A stretch of DNA of 64,000 nt from Chitinophaga rupis (lineage in GTDB: Bacteria > Bacteroidota > Bacteroidia > Chitinophagales > Chitinophagaceae). A program made the position numbers and the translations under genes. Below the pieces are notes generated by a model. The model was not told the DNA's origin. It saw only the letters and a program-made list of their open reading frames with translations, and searched no databases. Shown here piece by piece: positions 55,221 to 63,063 of the stretch. Where the stretch lies: NCBI RefSeq assembly GCF_900109685.1, contig NZ_FOBB01000009.1, forward strand, positions 1-64,000, given 5' to 3'. Numbering within the stretch: the stretch's first letter is position 1; the number at the start of each line of letters is the position of its first letter.

Positions 55221-55454
55221 TTATAACGGCTTTTCCGGAAGAAAATCTTTTGGTGAGCACTTAAACACTTTAGCCAATTCATTTAAGTGACGGATTGAGT
55301 ATTTAGCGTTCCGGGTAGTAGATTCGATATCCCCTATAAAGCCCTCAGATTGATCCAGCAGGGCTGCTAATGCAGCTTGCGATAGGTTTGCTTCCTGCCT
55401 CATCTTCTTTACTTTGTCAATTACATATTGTTCGATAGGTGTGATGCCTGCCAT
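55221..55454 (-). CDS. XRE-family HTH regulator (small)
   Basis: This 77-residue protein is essentially one Cro/C1-type helix-turn-helix (KVKKMRQEANLSQAALAALLDQSEGFIGDIE) ending HLNELAKVFKCSPKDFL. The ATG at 55454 was preferred to a TTG 24 bp upstream. It follows the other XRE gene by 25 bp on the same strand and precedes the serine hydrolase, so all three may be co-transcribed. Confidence 0.85.
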   Translation of the reverse strand: MAGITPIEQYVIDKVKKMRQEANLSQAALAALLDQSEGFIGDIESTTRNAKYSIRHLNELAKVFKCSPKDFLPEKPL

Positions 55455-55479
55455 AGTAAGGATTATGTTTAAGTACAAT

Positions 55480-55707
55480 TTATTTATTCTTTATGGCAAA
55501 CAACTCGTTTAACTCCACATCTAATGCAGCGGCTAGTTTAACGAGCTTTACAAAGGTGAGATTTACCTGCCCGCTTTCAATTCTGCTAAGATCACCGGCA
55601 TCTATACCAGTCCTGGTTTCCATATCAACCTGAGTAAGGCCTTTCAATTTCCTAAGGGCTTTTATGTTGTCTCCTAATGTTAATAGTATGTCTTTTGATT
55701 CTTCCAC
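55480..55707 (-). CDS. XRE-family HTH regulator, GTG start
   Basis: A 75-residue Cro/C1-type protein: LGDNIKALRKLKGLTQVDMETRTGIDAGDLSRIESGQVNLTF..., ending LDVELNELFAIKN. No ATG is available. GTG at 55707 gives a normal N-terminus and leaves a 24-bp palindrome 31 bp upstream as a fitting operator. The longer TTG frame from 55794 would read through that palindrome. Autoregulation is inferred. Confidence 0.8.
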   Translation of the reverse strand: MEESKDILLTLGDNIKALRKLKGLTQVDMETRTGIDAGDLSRIESGQVNLTFVKLVKLAAALDVELNELFAIKNK

Positions 55708-55737
55708 ATAGGTAAAGTGATAAAAAATGTCCGCAGA

Positions 55738-55761
55738 AAAAATGTAGAATTCTACATTTTT
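55738..55761. promoter_or_regulatory. 24-bp perfect palindrome, candidate XRE operator
   Basis: A perfect two-fold symmetric site centred on GAATTC (55747-55752) with arms AAAAATGTA / TACATTTTT. It lies between the XRE gene (minus) and a TATATTTG -7 box (55776-55783) of the plus-strand gene, so one bound repressor could control both directions. Confidence 0.7.
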
Positions 55762-55775
55762 ATCGAAAAAACTCC

Positions 55776-55783
55776 TATATTTG
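55776..55783 (+). promoter_or_regulatory. TAnnTTTG -7 box toward the 55901 gene
   Basis: TATATTTG, with the -33 position falling inside the palindromic operator. The leader to the ATG at 55901 would be about 110 nt. Confidence 0.5.
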
Positions 55784-55900
55784 TGTATAATCAAGATGAT
55801 AATTACTTGATTAAAAGGCCCTTTTTACATCTGGATAGTAAGTTTTATACACTGGTCTTTTCTCCATCATTCATTAGTCAACCCTTAAAATATCTTTGTT

Positions 55901-56185
55901 ATGCAAACGAAATCACGACCGATAACCGTTTCCCCTGACGCGCAGGCTCCTTTGCTTGCAACCTTGTACAGCAGAATTTATGAGCTGCACGAAAACTTTA
56001 ACGGGTTTGTGAAAAGTGAATGCAACTGGACGCCGCACTGGTATGATTTCTATCTGCAGCATCCAGAGAAGTGCCCTGCTGAAGATTTGGAAATGATTAA
56101 AATAGCCGGTGATCTTGCCAGGGACTTACAGGTTTTAACAACCCGCTGTAAACAGACATTGGAAAATGGTAAAGCGGCTAGTTAG
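55901..56185 (+). CDS. Small protein of unknown function
   Basis: A 94-residue, likely helical cytosolic protein (TLYSRIYELHENFNGFVKSECNWTPHWYDFYLQHPEKCPAEDLEMIKIAGDLARDL). No family recognised. The Trp/His/Tyr-rich middle followed by an acidic helix resembles short DNA- or protein-binding adaptors, but that is only an impression. It is divergent from the XRE pair. Confidence 0.55.
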   Translation: MQTKSRPITVSPDAQAPLLATLYSRIYELHENFNGFVKSECNWTPHWYDFYLQHPEKCPAEDLEMIKIAGDLARDLQVLTTRCKQTLENGKAAS

Positions 56186-56424
56186 GATTTTTATAGAGAG
56201 CAGAGCATGAGGATAATAAAATTCAATCTAACTTATACGAAAAGATAAATTGCTTTAAAGTATCCGATAAAAAGCCCTCCGGATGTACGACATTTCAGTT
56301 ACAAGGGCAATCATTCCTTTTACCGATCCCCAATTTCTAGTCTATACCGGCAATTTTCTATTAACCACCTTTATTCATTGGGCCTTGAACCACAGAATTG
56401 CTATCCCGTACTCCCAATTTCCTA

Positions 56425-56489
56425 TAAAAGAACAGCAAATTGCAGTTGTTGTACTCCATTCACGGAGCTTAGAACCACAATTTGCTGTT
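56425..56489 (-). terminator. 12-bp inverted repeat, possible terminator of the frameshifted gene
   Basis: AACAGCAAATTG (56431-56442) is repeated inverted at 56478-56489; on the minus strand it is followed by CTTTTATA. It lies just beyond the stop at 56511. The rest of 56186-56510 shows no convincing gene. Confidence 0.45.
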
Positions 56490-56510
56490 AGCTTATTGCC
56501 TGAGCAGATA

Positions 56511-56998
56511 TTATACCTCTGTTTCTGGCTTAGGAGCCGTTCTTGCGATGGTTCGTCCCGGAAAACGTTGCCTCAGATCATTAACGATGCTTTGAGTACC
56601 CTGCACGCCAGCATCAGCTGCCCGCTTGGCCGAGTTATAAAATACCAACGCGGCACTGTAACTCTCGTTACCGGCAACTATCATGGTATCATCAATAGCT
56701 TCCATCAGGCTTTTTAAAGGCTGCTGGATCTGGTAAGCGATTTTACCAATTCCATATCCTTTTTAAATTCCATTACCTGTAAGTAAGGCGGCACCAGGTG
56801 CGGATTGGTTTCTGCATAACCCAGCGCCTTGTCCACAAACGGAAGGGATTTATCGCCCATGCGAGCATAGATCCGTTTTTCGTCAGGACTTAATTTTAAT
56901 AGAAAGGGTAAGTGGGTTTTGATAGTGGTAATAGCCTGTTGGATAGCATCCATTGCAGTAGGAGCTACTGCAACCGAAATAAGGTTATCATTCGGCAT
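56511..56998 (-). pseudogene. Conserved Bacteroidota protein of about 160 residues, broken by a frameshift
   Basis: Two minus-strand frames read as one protein. The first, from ATG 56998, runs through LPFLLKLSPDEKRIYARMGDKSLPFVDKALGYAE to MELVKSLTR and then stops. The second, shifted by one base, gives IQQPLKSLMEAIDDTMIVAGNESYSAALVFYNSAKRAADAG...VNDLRQRFPGR and stops at 56511. I recognise this order (LSPDEKR, MGDKSLPFV, DDT, FYNSAK, LRQRFPGR) from a common uncharacterised family where it is continuous. A one-base deletion near 56725-56735 explains the break. Family function unknown. Confidence 0.75.
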
Positions 56999-57916
56999 GA
57001 CTGGTTGATTTTAGTGATTAACAAATAGAATTATCAAAATGAAAATAAAATGGAATTGGAGATTGGCAATTGTTCATTTTGTTCAGTTTAGTGCTCTTGT
57101 TTGAAGAACAGTGAATCAGATGTTAATGTTATCTTTCTTAAATAAACAACTCTATCGCCTCTTAGCGGGGAAAGATTTGATCCGGCTGCCAACTATGGTC
57201 GTAACCGGGCCCAAACAATAGTGCTAACAAAAAAATGGCATTATTATTATAAGATACTTTAACCACTTAGGTATGAAGGAAAATAAACAAGAATTTGTCC
57301 ATGCCAATAACATGCAACGAGGACATATACTCGCCGCTGCCCAAATAGCTTATCGCATATAATGGTCCCCAGCCCCATATCGGTTAAATCGGCTCTTACC
57401 TCTTTTTGCGGCCTCGTGAATAAGACATGTATATTTCTTTTCCTGTCAGATCAAGTATCTGTGTTTGCCGTGTATCCGAAGCGCCCTGAATTGACCTATA
57501 AATGGTTAATAAATCGTTAATCGGGTAAATACGATGGTACACGTTGACCCCTTATCTGTATATAGGAGAGACGGTGTTTCTCCGCAATCGATTTTGGCTT
57601 CTTTGGATTAAATGCAGCCTTAACCGAATTTGCTAAAAATGTCAATTAAAACAGGTTGGCAAAAAAGGTGCAAATTTTGACTTAGCTATAATTTTATGGA
57701 ACGAATAGGCTTGATCTAAAAAGCACTGGAGGGGGACAGCAACGGGATTTTCATATCTCCGGGACGTTGTTCCCTTTGAGATTGAACGGAACTACTAATA
57801 CAGCAGCACGAAGATATATACCGACCGCGACAATATAAATAGGTATTTCCCTTCCCGCTCATTCCCTGTAAAGTGTTTAGTTCCTAATACATGAGGCGTA
57901 AAGGCCAGTGAAGATT
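56999..57916. other. Gene-poor stretch without recognisable gene
   Basis: About 0.9 kb with no convincing coding frame. A minus-strand open stretch (about 57390-57545) ends DLTGKEIYMSYSRGRKKR but has no clear start or family, and may be a remnant. Around 57728-57775 an imperfect hairpin (GGGACAGCAACG with CGTTGTTCCC) is visible. No tRNA or repeat array is present. Confidence 0.5.
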
Positions 57917-57924
57917 TAATTTTG
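57917..57924 (+). promoter_or_regulatory. TAnnTTTG -7 box for the small protein at 57940
   Basis: TAATTTTG ends 15 bp before the ATG at 57940 and overlaps an in-frame TTG at 57922, which rules that TTG out as the start. Confidence 0.55.
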
Positions 57925-57939
57925 AAATTAAAACATACG

Positions 57940-58236
57940 ATGGGAATACTTATTACTTATGATTTAGTGGAAAAACATGAAGTTATAAAAACTGCGATGA
58001 TACAGATGGGATATTCTAAGGTGCTGAAATGGCAGACGACTCTCATCTACCTACCTAATACAGCATTGTACCATGAAAGCAGTACGCCCCAGCAAGCAAT
58101 TGCCGATTTAAAGACAGCATGCGCCAAAGTGGGACTGTACGAAGGTCCAGGCCTTGAACGGGCGTTCGCTGTAACCTTTGATAATATTAATGATTATACC
58201 TGGGAGGCAATTCCCGGCAAACCTTTCGGTTCGTAA
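57940..58236 (+). CDS. Small uncharacterised protein with a Cas2/VapD-like N-terminal strand
   Basis: This 98-residue protein begins MGILITYDLVEKHEVIKTAM, a beta-strand ending in Tyr-Asp followed by a helix, as in ferredoxin-like Cas2/VapD proteins. It continues with LIYLPNTALYH and a helix AIADLKTACAK. No cas1, CRISPR repeat or vapX partner is present, so a CRISPR role is unlikely. The fold guess is weak. It lies upstream of another orphan and the NACHT gene. Confidence 0.55.
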   Translation: MGILITYDLVEKHEVIKTAMIQMGYSKVLKWQTTLIYLPNTALYHESSTPQQAIADLKTACAKVGLYEGPGLERAFAVTFDNINDYTWEAIPGKPFGS

Positions 58237-58275
58237 CAACAAGGTTTTAATGAAGGGAATTTGTCTATAGTAAAA

Positions 58276-58629
58276 ATGATAATAATGAATAACACTAAAA
58301 TGAGACTAGAAGATAATTTATATGATCAGATTTTTAATAATATAAGAACCCGGAATTCTTTCGGTTTAGAGGCAACGCGAAGTGAACTAAAGTTTGAAAA
58401 TATAGAGCAAACCATGCCCTATATTAACTTTGACCAACCATCAGCCTTACCGTATATCTTTATTCCCACTGCTCGTGAAATTCTAATGCAGGATGCTATC
58501 GGAAACATACACCTTGATCTGATTGACAGGATAAGGCTTGCAACAGATATGTTTCAGGGGATAATTTATTATCAAAGAATAGGTAACGGTACAGATGAAA
58601 AATGGCATTTACATATCAATTTCAATTAA
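58276..58629 (+). CDS. Small orphan protein of unknown function
   Basis: A 117-residue protein, AT-rich in codon use, with no recognised motif (RTRNSFGLEATRSELKF, YIFIPTAREILMQDAIG, DKWHLHI-like end). Start is uncertain between 58276, 58285 and a TTG at 58261. It lies 39 bp after the preceding small gene and upstream of the NACHT gene; it could be an accessory of that gene, or unrelated. Confidence 0.5.
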   Translation: MIIMNNTKMRLEDNLYDQIFNNIRTRNSFGLEATRSELKFENIEQTMPYINFDQPSALPYIFIPTAREILMQDAIGNIHLDLIDRIRLATDMFQGIIYYQRIGNGTDEKWHLHINFN

Positions 58630-58731
58630 TAAAGAATGTAGGTTCTTACAAGGGACGTCATTTTCTTTATGAGTGTGGAAAAACTGAAAATTTGTAATGT
58701 GCATTCAAGAGGACGATGCTTAAATTGTGTC

Positions 58732-58739
58732 TATTTTTG
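58732..58739 (+). promoter_or_regulatory. TAnnTTTG -7 box for the NACHT gene
   Basis: TATTTTTG lies 55 bp before the ATG at 58795. Confidence 0.5.
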
Positions 58740-58794
58740 AGTTAGCAGCAAGCGAAAAGCACTTAACTAAATAAGCGCCTTAACTTTCTAAAAT

Positions 58795-60567
58795 ATGGAA
58801 ATTTTGACTTTAGTTACATCGGTTGTAGGCAATAAACTGAAATCACTATTTGAAGGACTTTTAAGAGAATTTGGAGAAGAGGTTAAGCAAGTTATAAATA
58901 ATAATATTCTAGAGTATCAGATTGAAGAGTACAACAGAAACTATTGTACCAAAACCCTTCTGCACAGAGTTCAACCGAAAAACCTAAAAGATTTTTATCA
59001 ACCACTTTTTATAACTACATGTGACAGGAGGCAAAGAAGTATAGACACACGAGATAATTCTAAAAGAATACCAACTAACTCAATCAGAAGTCTATTTACA
59101 AAGAAACAATTCATTACTCTTATAGGGAGTGCAGGAAGCGGAAAAAGTACAATTGTGAAGTACTTATTTTTAAATTCAATTGACACAAATTTTAAAATTC
59201 CTATTAAGGTAGAGTTGCGATATTTAAACGACTACGAGGGTTCTGTTATTGAATTTATTAAAAGCCGAATTTTTAAGCTAAACAGACTGGCTACAAACGA
59301 TAGAATTATAGAACGTTTAATGAACTCCGGAGATTTTGTTTTTTTTCTAGATGGATACGATGAAATAAACTCTTTAAAGAAAGAAAAAATAACAAAAGAA
59401 ATAGATGACTTGGTAAAACTATATAATAAGAACTTTTACCTGTTAACTTCTAGACCGTACACTGAAATTGATTTACTGCCACTATTTCACAATTTTGAAG
59501 TTTGTGAATTATCAGACAGGGATATAAATAATTTTATTAAAAAGCAAATTCCCGGAGAAGAAGAAGAACTTTGCGATAAAATAATCGAGGCTGTAAACAG
59601 TAAAGAAAACATATCATACAAAAGCTTCTTAAGCAATCCTCTTTTATTATCGATGTTTATATTGACGTTTCAGTCATATTCAAATATACCACAGAAAAGA
59701 AGTGAATTTTACAGCCAGGTATTTGATGCATTGTTTTCAGTTCATGACAGTATGTCAAAATTAGCTTTTGTAAGAGAAAAACAGAGTGGACTGTCTAAAG
59801 AACAAATTGTTGATGTCTTAAAGTTATTTTCATTCATTTCATATTTCGATGAAAAATTCATTTTTAGTAATATCTATTTAGAAGGGAAATTTAAATTTAT
59901 TAAAGAGAAAAAAAAGAGCATAGCATTTGACAATAACAAACTTATAAATGATTTCCAAGTTGCTATTGGCATACTAAATAAGGAAGGAACTGATTATGCT
60001 TTTCCACATCGTTCACTGCAAGAGTACTTTGCAGCCATTTATATTTTTTCGTTAAATGATGATAATAAGAAAATCGTTTATAAAAAAATTATAGACTTCC
60101 TTACCGACAGAAAAATATTTCGGCAAACAACAAGAGATAATTTCCATCTCCTCTTATCAGAATTGGATGAGAAAAATGTAATTAAATATGCACTTATCCC
60201 TTATTTTGAAAAATATATACAAGAAACAAACTTACAGGAAACGAAATACGAGAAAATTATCGACAACTTTCTTACGCTTGATAATGTTTTTGAAGCATTC
60301 TATTTTATACTTAAATCAAATGAAACGAGTAATGCAAATAAATATTTTGGGAAACAGTTTGATATCTACCGAAGGAGTGATAAGATGGAAATTTCTTCAA
60401 AAGCTAATAAGAAGAAGGCTGATGGGTATCGCCAAAGGCTTGCCATTGAGGAAATACAGCCGTTTTTAAAGAATTTTTTGCCGAGGCTTAAACAAAAGAA
60501 ACAAGAATTGACGGAATACTTAATAAATGAAAGTAAGAGTGATTCTGAAATTGTATCAATAATTTAG
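58795..60567 (+). CDS. NACHT-domain STAND NTPase, candidate anti-phage protein
   Basis: A 590-residue protein. Walker A GSAGSGKST (111-119), Walker B FVFFLDGYDE (181-190) with the extra acidic residues of NACHT proteins, sensor LLTSRP (216-221), NPLLLSMF (281-288) and the winged-helix motif HRSLQEYFAA (405-414). The N-terminal 100 residues are a possible effector, and the short C-terminus (about 420-590) lacks LRR, WD40 or TPR repeats. Bacterial NACHT proteins are known phage-defence ATPases. The gene is much richer in A/T than its neighbours, which suggests transfer. Activity here is inference. Confidence 0.85.
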   Translation: MEILTLVTSVVGNKLKSLFEGLLREFGEEVKQVINNNILEYQIEEYNRNYCTKTLLHRVQPKNLKDFYQPLFITTCDRRQRSIDTRDNSKRIPTNSIRSLFTKKQFITLIGSAGSGKSTIVKYLFLNSIDTNFKIPIKVELRYLNDYEGSVIEFIKSRIFKLNRLATNDRIIERLMNSGDFVFFLDGYDEINSLKKEKITKEIDDLVKLYNKNFYLLTSRPYTEIDLLPLFHNFEVCELSDRDINNFIKKQIPGEEEELCDKIIEAVNSKENISYKSFLSNPLLLSMFILTFQSYSNIPQKRSEFYSQVFDALFSVHDSMSKLAFVREKQSGLSKEQIVDVLKLFSFISYFDEKFIFSNIYLEGKFKFIKEKKKSIAFDNNKLINDFQVAIGILNKEGTDYAFPHRSLQEYFAAIYIFSLNDDNKKIVYKKIIDFLTDRKIFRQTTRDNFHLLLSELDEKNVIKYALIPYFEKYIQETNLQETKYEKIIDNFLTLDNVFEAFYFILKSNETSNANKYFGKQFDIYRRSDKMEISSKANKKKADGYRQRLAIEEIQPFLKNFLPRLKQKKQELTEYLINESKSDSEIVSII

Positions 60568-60871
60568 TTTATAACCTGCCACAACAATGATATTATAATA
60601 GTGGTGATTGATATCGAAACAATCAGCAGCGGTAATTATGTTGTACTTCGGTTCTGGATTCGACGAATTGTATGATCCGGACTAAACTTAACCACTGATT
60701 ACAATTAAACTGAACCAGGCATTCCAGACCACTTTGCAACTTTATAACGACAGCATCTTTCAACGACATTTAAAAAAAATACAAACTAATATTAGCCATT
60801 CTAAAACACAATTCTTGTTTCAGTGGCTTGATTGACAAGCTGTGCAGAATTGGGGGGTATAGGAGTTTGAT
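60568..60871. other. Intergenic stretch ending in the right copy of the SDR-end repeat
   Basis: No gene is recognisable in these 304 bp. The last part (60847-60871) reads GAATTGGGGGG then TATAGGAGTTTGAT, the copy of the SDR 3' end described at 53889, and abuts the IS. Confidence 0.6.
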
Positions 60872-61706
60872 TGTAAGGTTCCCAAAAATTGGTCCAGTAG
60901 GGTTAGAGAAAAATCTCTAACTTAAATGGCACAATTATGAAAAAAGTACGATTCACAGAAACCCAGATTATCTCCATCCTTAAACAGCAGGAAGCAGGCA
61001 TGTCCATCAAGGATCTGTCGCGAGAGCATGGAGTCAGCGAAGCCAGTATTTACAATTGGAAGGCAAAATATGGTGGAATGGAGGCCAATGAGGTCAAACG
61101 GATGAAGGAGCTAGAGGAGGAAAACAACCGGCTCAAGCGAATTGTGGCCAATCTCACTCTGGAGAATGACGCTATAAAGAAGAGCATGGATTTTATGTCG
61201 GACAGCCTGGTGGATGGTAGACGGTTCCGGCTGTTGAATATTATTGACGACTATACCAGGGAATCCCTTTGGATCGAAGTAGATACATCCCTACCCAGCT
61301 TGCGGGTTATCAGGGTGTTGGAACGGCTCCTGGAAATGCGCGGTAAGCCTCAGCGGATCAGAGTTGACAATGGACCAGAGTTTATAAGCGACAAGCTTCA
61401 GCAATGGTGCGAGGACAAGCACATTCAGCTATTGTACATCCAACCCGGCAAGCCGGTACAAAACGCTTTTATTGAACGAAATAATGGCTCTTTGAGAAGG
61501 GAACTTTTAGATGCTTACCATTTCTTCACCTTACAAGAGGTCAGGCTGATGGCAGAAGAATGGCAGCAGGACTACAACTGTTCGAGGCCCCACCAGGCAC
61601 TCGGCTTTGTCCCACCGCTGGAATACATCTGAACTATGACCTTTTGAACCCTTATGAAATTTGTAAATTCTAATCCCAATTGGAGCAAATATAAGGGGAG
61701 CTTACA
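60872..61706 (+). mobile_element. IS3-family element with an internal deletion, 835 bp
   Basis: Left end TGTAAGGTTCCCAAAAATTG (60872 on) and right end ...GGGGAGCTTACA (to 61706) are imperfect inverted repeats (about 15 of 27 match, last five perfect). The flanks carry a 4-bp duplication TGAT (60868-60871 and 61707-61710), as made by the IS407 group. Intact elements of this kind are roughly 1.2 kb; about 350 bp seem missing from the middle. Confidence 0.85.
60937..61632 (+). CDS. In-frame OrfA-OrfB fusion transposase left by an internal deletion
   Basis: A 231-residue protein. Residues 1-81 are an OrfA: HTH (MSIKDLSREHGVSEASIYNWK) and leucine-zipper region ending LENDAIK. It then jumps to SMDFMSDSLVDGRRFRLLN, which is the middle of OrfB. 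The rve core keeps Asp85, Asp144 (VDNGPEF) and Glu180 (AFIERNNG), a DD(35)E triad, and RPHQALGF. The OrfB N-terminal HTH region and the programmed frameshift are lost. Whether it is active is unknown; it probably is not. Confidence 0.85.
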   Translation: MKKVRFTETQIISILKQQEAGMSIKDLSREHGVSEASIYNWKAKYGGMEANEVKRMKELEEENNRLKRIVANLTLENDAIKKSMDFMSDSLVDGRRFRLLNIIDDYTRESLWIEVDTSLPSLRVIRVLERLLEMRGKPQRIRVDNGPEFISDKLQQWCEDKHIQLLYIQPGKPVQNAFIERNNGSLRRELLDAYHFFTLQEVRLMAEEWQQDYNCSRPHQALGFVPPLEYI

Positions 61707-61743
61707 TGATGAATGGAGAGAAGAAATTGGGCCTATTATAGCC

Positions 61744-61959
61744 TTATTTATGCACTTTGGTAAGCGCAGATCCTTTATGAGCCGCAATATGGTCAGATTT
61801 ACTGCTTTTGATCTCATATTGCGGATCGTCTTTGGTGGCGTGATGTGTATAGCCTTTATAATCGAAGTCTTTTGTGTGCACTTTGATTATTGTACCTGAA
61901 ACCCTTCCTGCTTCAGAGTTCCAGCTTACAACATCACCCACTTTGAATTTTTTTGCCAT
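61744..61959 (-). CDS. DUF2945 (HVA1/Tudor-like) small protein
   Basis: This 71-residue protein begins MAKKFKVGDVVSWNSEAGRV and has VSGTIIKVHTKDFDY, THHATKDDPQYEIKSSKSDHIAAHKG. This is the complete DUF2945 pattern, a small SH3/Tudor-like barrel found in many bacteria; function unknown. It lies 31 bp after the stop of the AraC gene on the same strand and just outside the IS. Confidence 0.88.
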   Translation of the reverse strand: MAKKFKVGDVVSWNSEAGRVSGTIIKVHTKDFDYKGYTHHATKDDPQYEIKSSKSDHIAAHKGSALTKVHK

Positions 61960-61990
61960 AAGATTTCCGTTTTTAATACATTTTCTATTT

Positions 61991-62896
61991 TCACATCCCC
62001 TCCGGCCTATTCCTCCTCCTGTACTCCTTCGGCGATACCCCCATCAATTTCGAAAACATCCTCGAAAAATAATACGGATCATCCATACCCAAACTCTCCG
62101 CTACTTCTTTAATAGTAATATCCGGCAGCAATAAATACTGGCAGGCCTTCTGTACTTTTAAATGATTAAAATACTCCACCGGTGCATAGCCCGTCCTTTC
62201 CCGGAAAATAGTAGAGAAATAAGACACCGATAAATTCGCAAACTCTGCAAACTCATTCAGCGTAATACGGGTATGGATCTTTTGCTGCATCAGGTCCAGC
62301 GTAGCGGCTATCACATCTTTTTCATCCGTATGTTTAATGAAGTTGAATTTGTCTTCGTATAATAAAGAAGAAAGAAAATGATAAAAGATCATATTCACGT
62401 ACCGCAAATTATCTGCTGTATAACCGCGTTCCAGGTTGCTGTAAATATCTTCAAACAGCTTAATACGGCTATCACTATACGGTAAATAAGGCTTGTAGTT
62501 TTTGGCGTGCTGCAGGATGAGGTCTACAATATATGCTGCCAGGTCGCCTTTGAAGTGTATCCAGTAAATAGTCCATGGATCGTCTTCATTGGCGGAGTAG
62601 GTATGCGGAGTATTGGCAGGAATGGTAATGAACTGGGAAGGGGAAATATCTACCCGTTTACGGTTAATTTCCAGCCATCCGCTACCCTCCACACAATATA
62701 TGATAATGTGCTGTCCAATGCCGGCAGAGCGCTTCATATAGTGCCCTTTGGCCTTTGGATAGTAGCCAATATCAGTAATGTAGACTTGCCGGGTGATCGG
62801 ATCTTTAGTCAGAAAATCTGTTCTGATCTTCTTTGGCAAAACAATGAGGCGTTGGCCTTCAAAGCCTTCCCGTTTTCTCGCCACTTTTTCTTTCAT
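61991..62896 (-). CDS. AraC-family transcriptional regulator (paralogue of 49024)
   Basis: A 301-residue regulator with AraC_binding cupin (HIIIYCVEGSGWLEI, QFITIPANTPHTYSA, DPWTIYWIHFKG) and a C-terminal double HTH (ITLNEFAEFANLSVSYFSTIFRERTG; IKEVAESLGMDDPYYFSRMFSK). The two regulators share the start (GFEGQ-L-LP) and motif order. The ATG at 62896 is used because a TATATTTG box lies just upstream; the longer frame from 63019 reads through it. It diverges from a SusC gene it probably controls. Confidence 0.9.
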   Translation of the reverse strand: MKEKVARKREGFEGQRLIVLPKKIRTDFLTKDPITRQVYITDIGYYPKAKGHYMKRSAGIGQHIIIYCVEGSGWLEINRKRVDISPSQFITIPANTPHTYSANEDDPWTIYWIHFKGDLAAYIVDLILQHAKNYKPYLPYSDSRIKLFEDIYSNLERGYTADNLRYVNMIFYHFLSSLLYEDKFNFIKHTDEKDVIAATLDLMQQKIHTRITLNEFAEFANLSVSYFSTIFRERTGYAPVEYFNHLKVQKACQYLLLPDITIKEVAESLGMDDPYYFSRMFSKLMGVSPKEYRRRNRPEGM

Positions 62897-62899
62897 GCG

Positions 62900-62907
62900 C
62901 AAATATA
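62900..62907 (-). promoter_or_regulatory. TAnnTTTG box just upstream of the AraC start
   Basis: TATATTTG on the minus strand ends 3 bp before the ATG, so the transcript would be nearly leaderless if this box is used. Confidence 0.4.
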
Positions 62908-63063
62908 ATAAGTTACCAATTTCCGGAAAACCGTATAAAAATCCATCATTACCGCAAAAATCACTATTCTTAGTGTTATTCCCAATCACGAATTTTGGCT
63001 CAAATCCACTATGGGACAATCTATGCCGGGCAGCAACCGCTCGTCGTGCTTAAAATTCTGGTT

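Noticed and set aside
56283..56717. 144-codon plus-strand open frame
   Set aside because: Its second half is antisense to the frameshifted gene, it spans a hairpin, and it has no family signal.
57940..58236. Cas2 of a CRISPR system
   Set aside because: Only the first strand resembles Cas2; there is no cas1, other cas gene or repeat array in the window.
60568..60870. Transposase remnant upstream of the IS
   Set aside because: No frame gives recognisable transposase motifs; only the SDR-end repeat is supported.
61654..61899. 81-codon plus-strand open frame
   Set aside because: It begins inside the IS end and then runs antisense to the DUF2945 gene.
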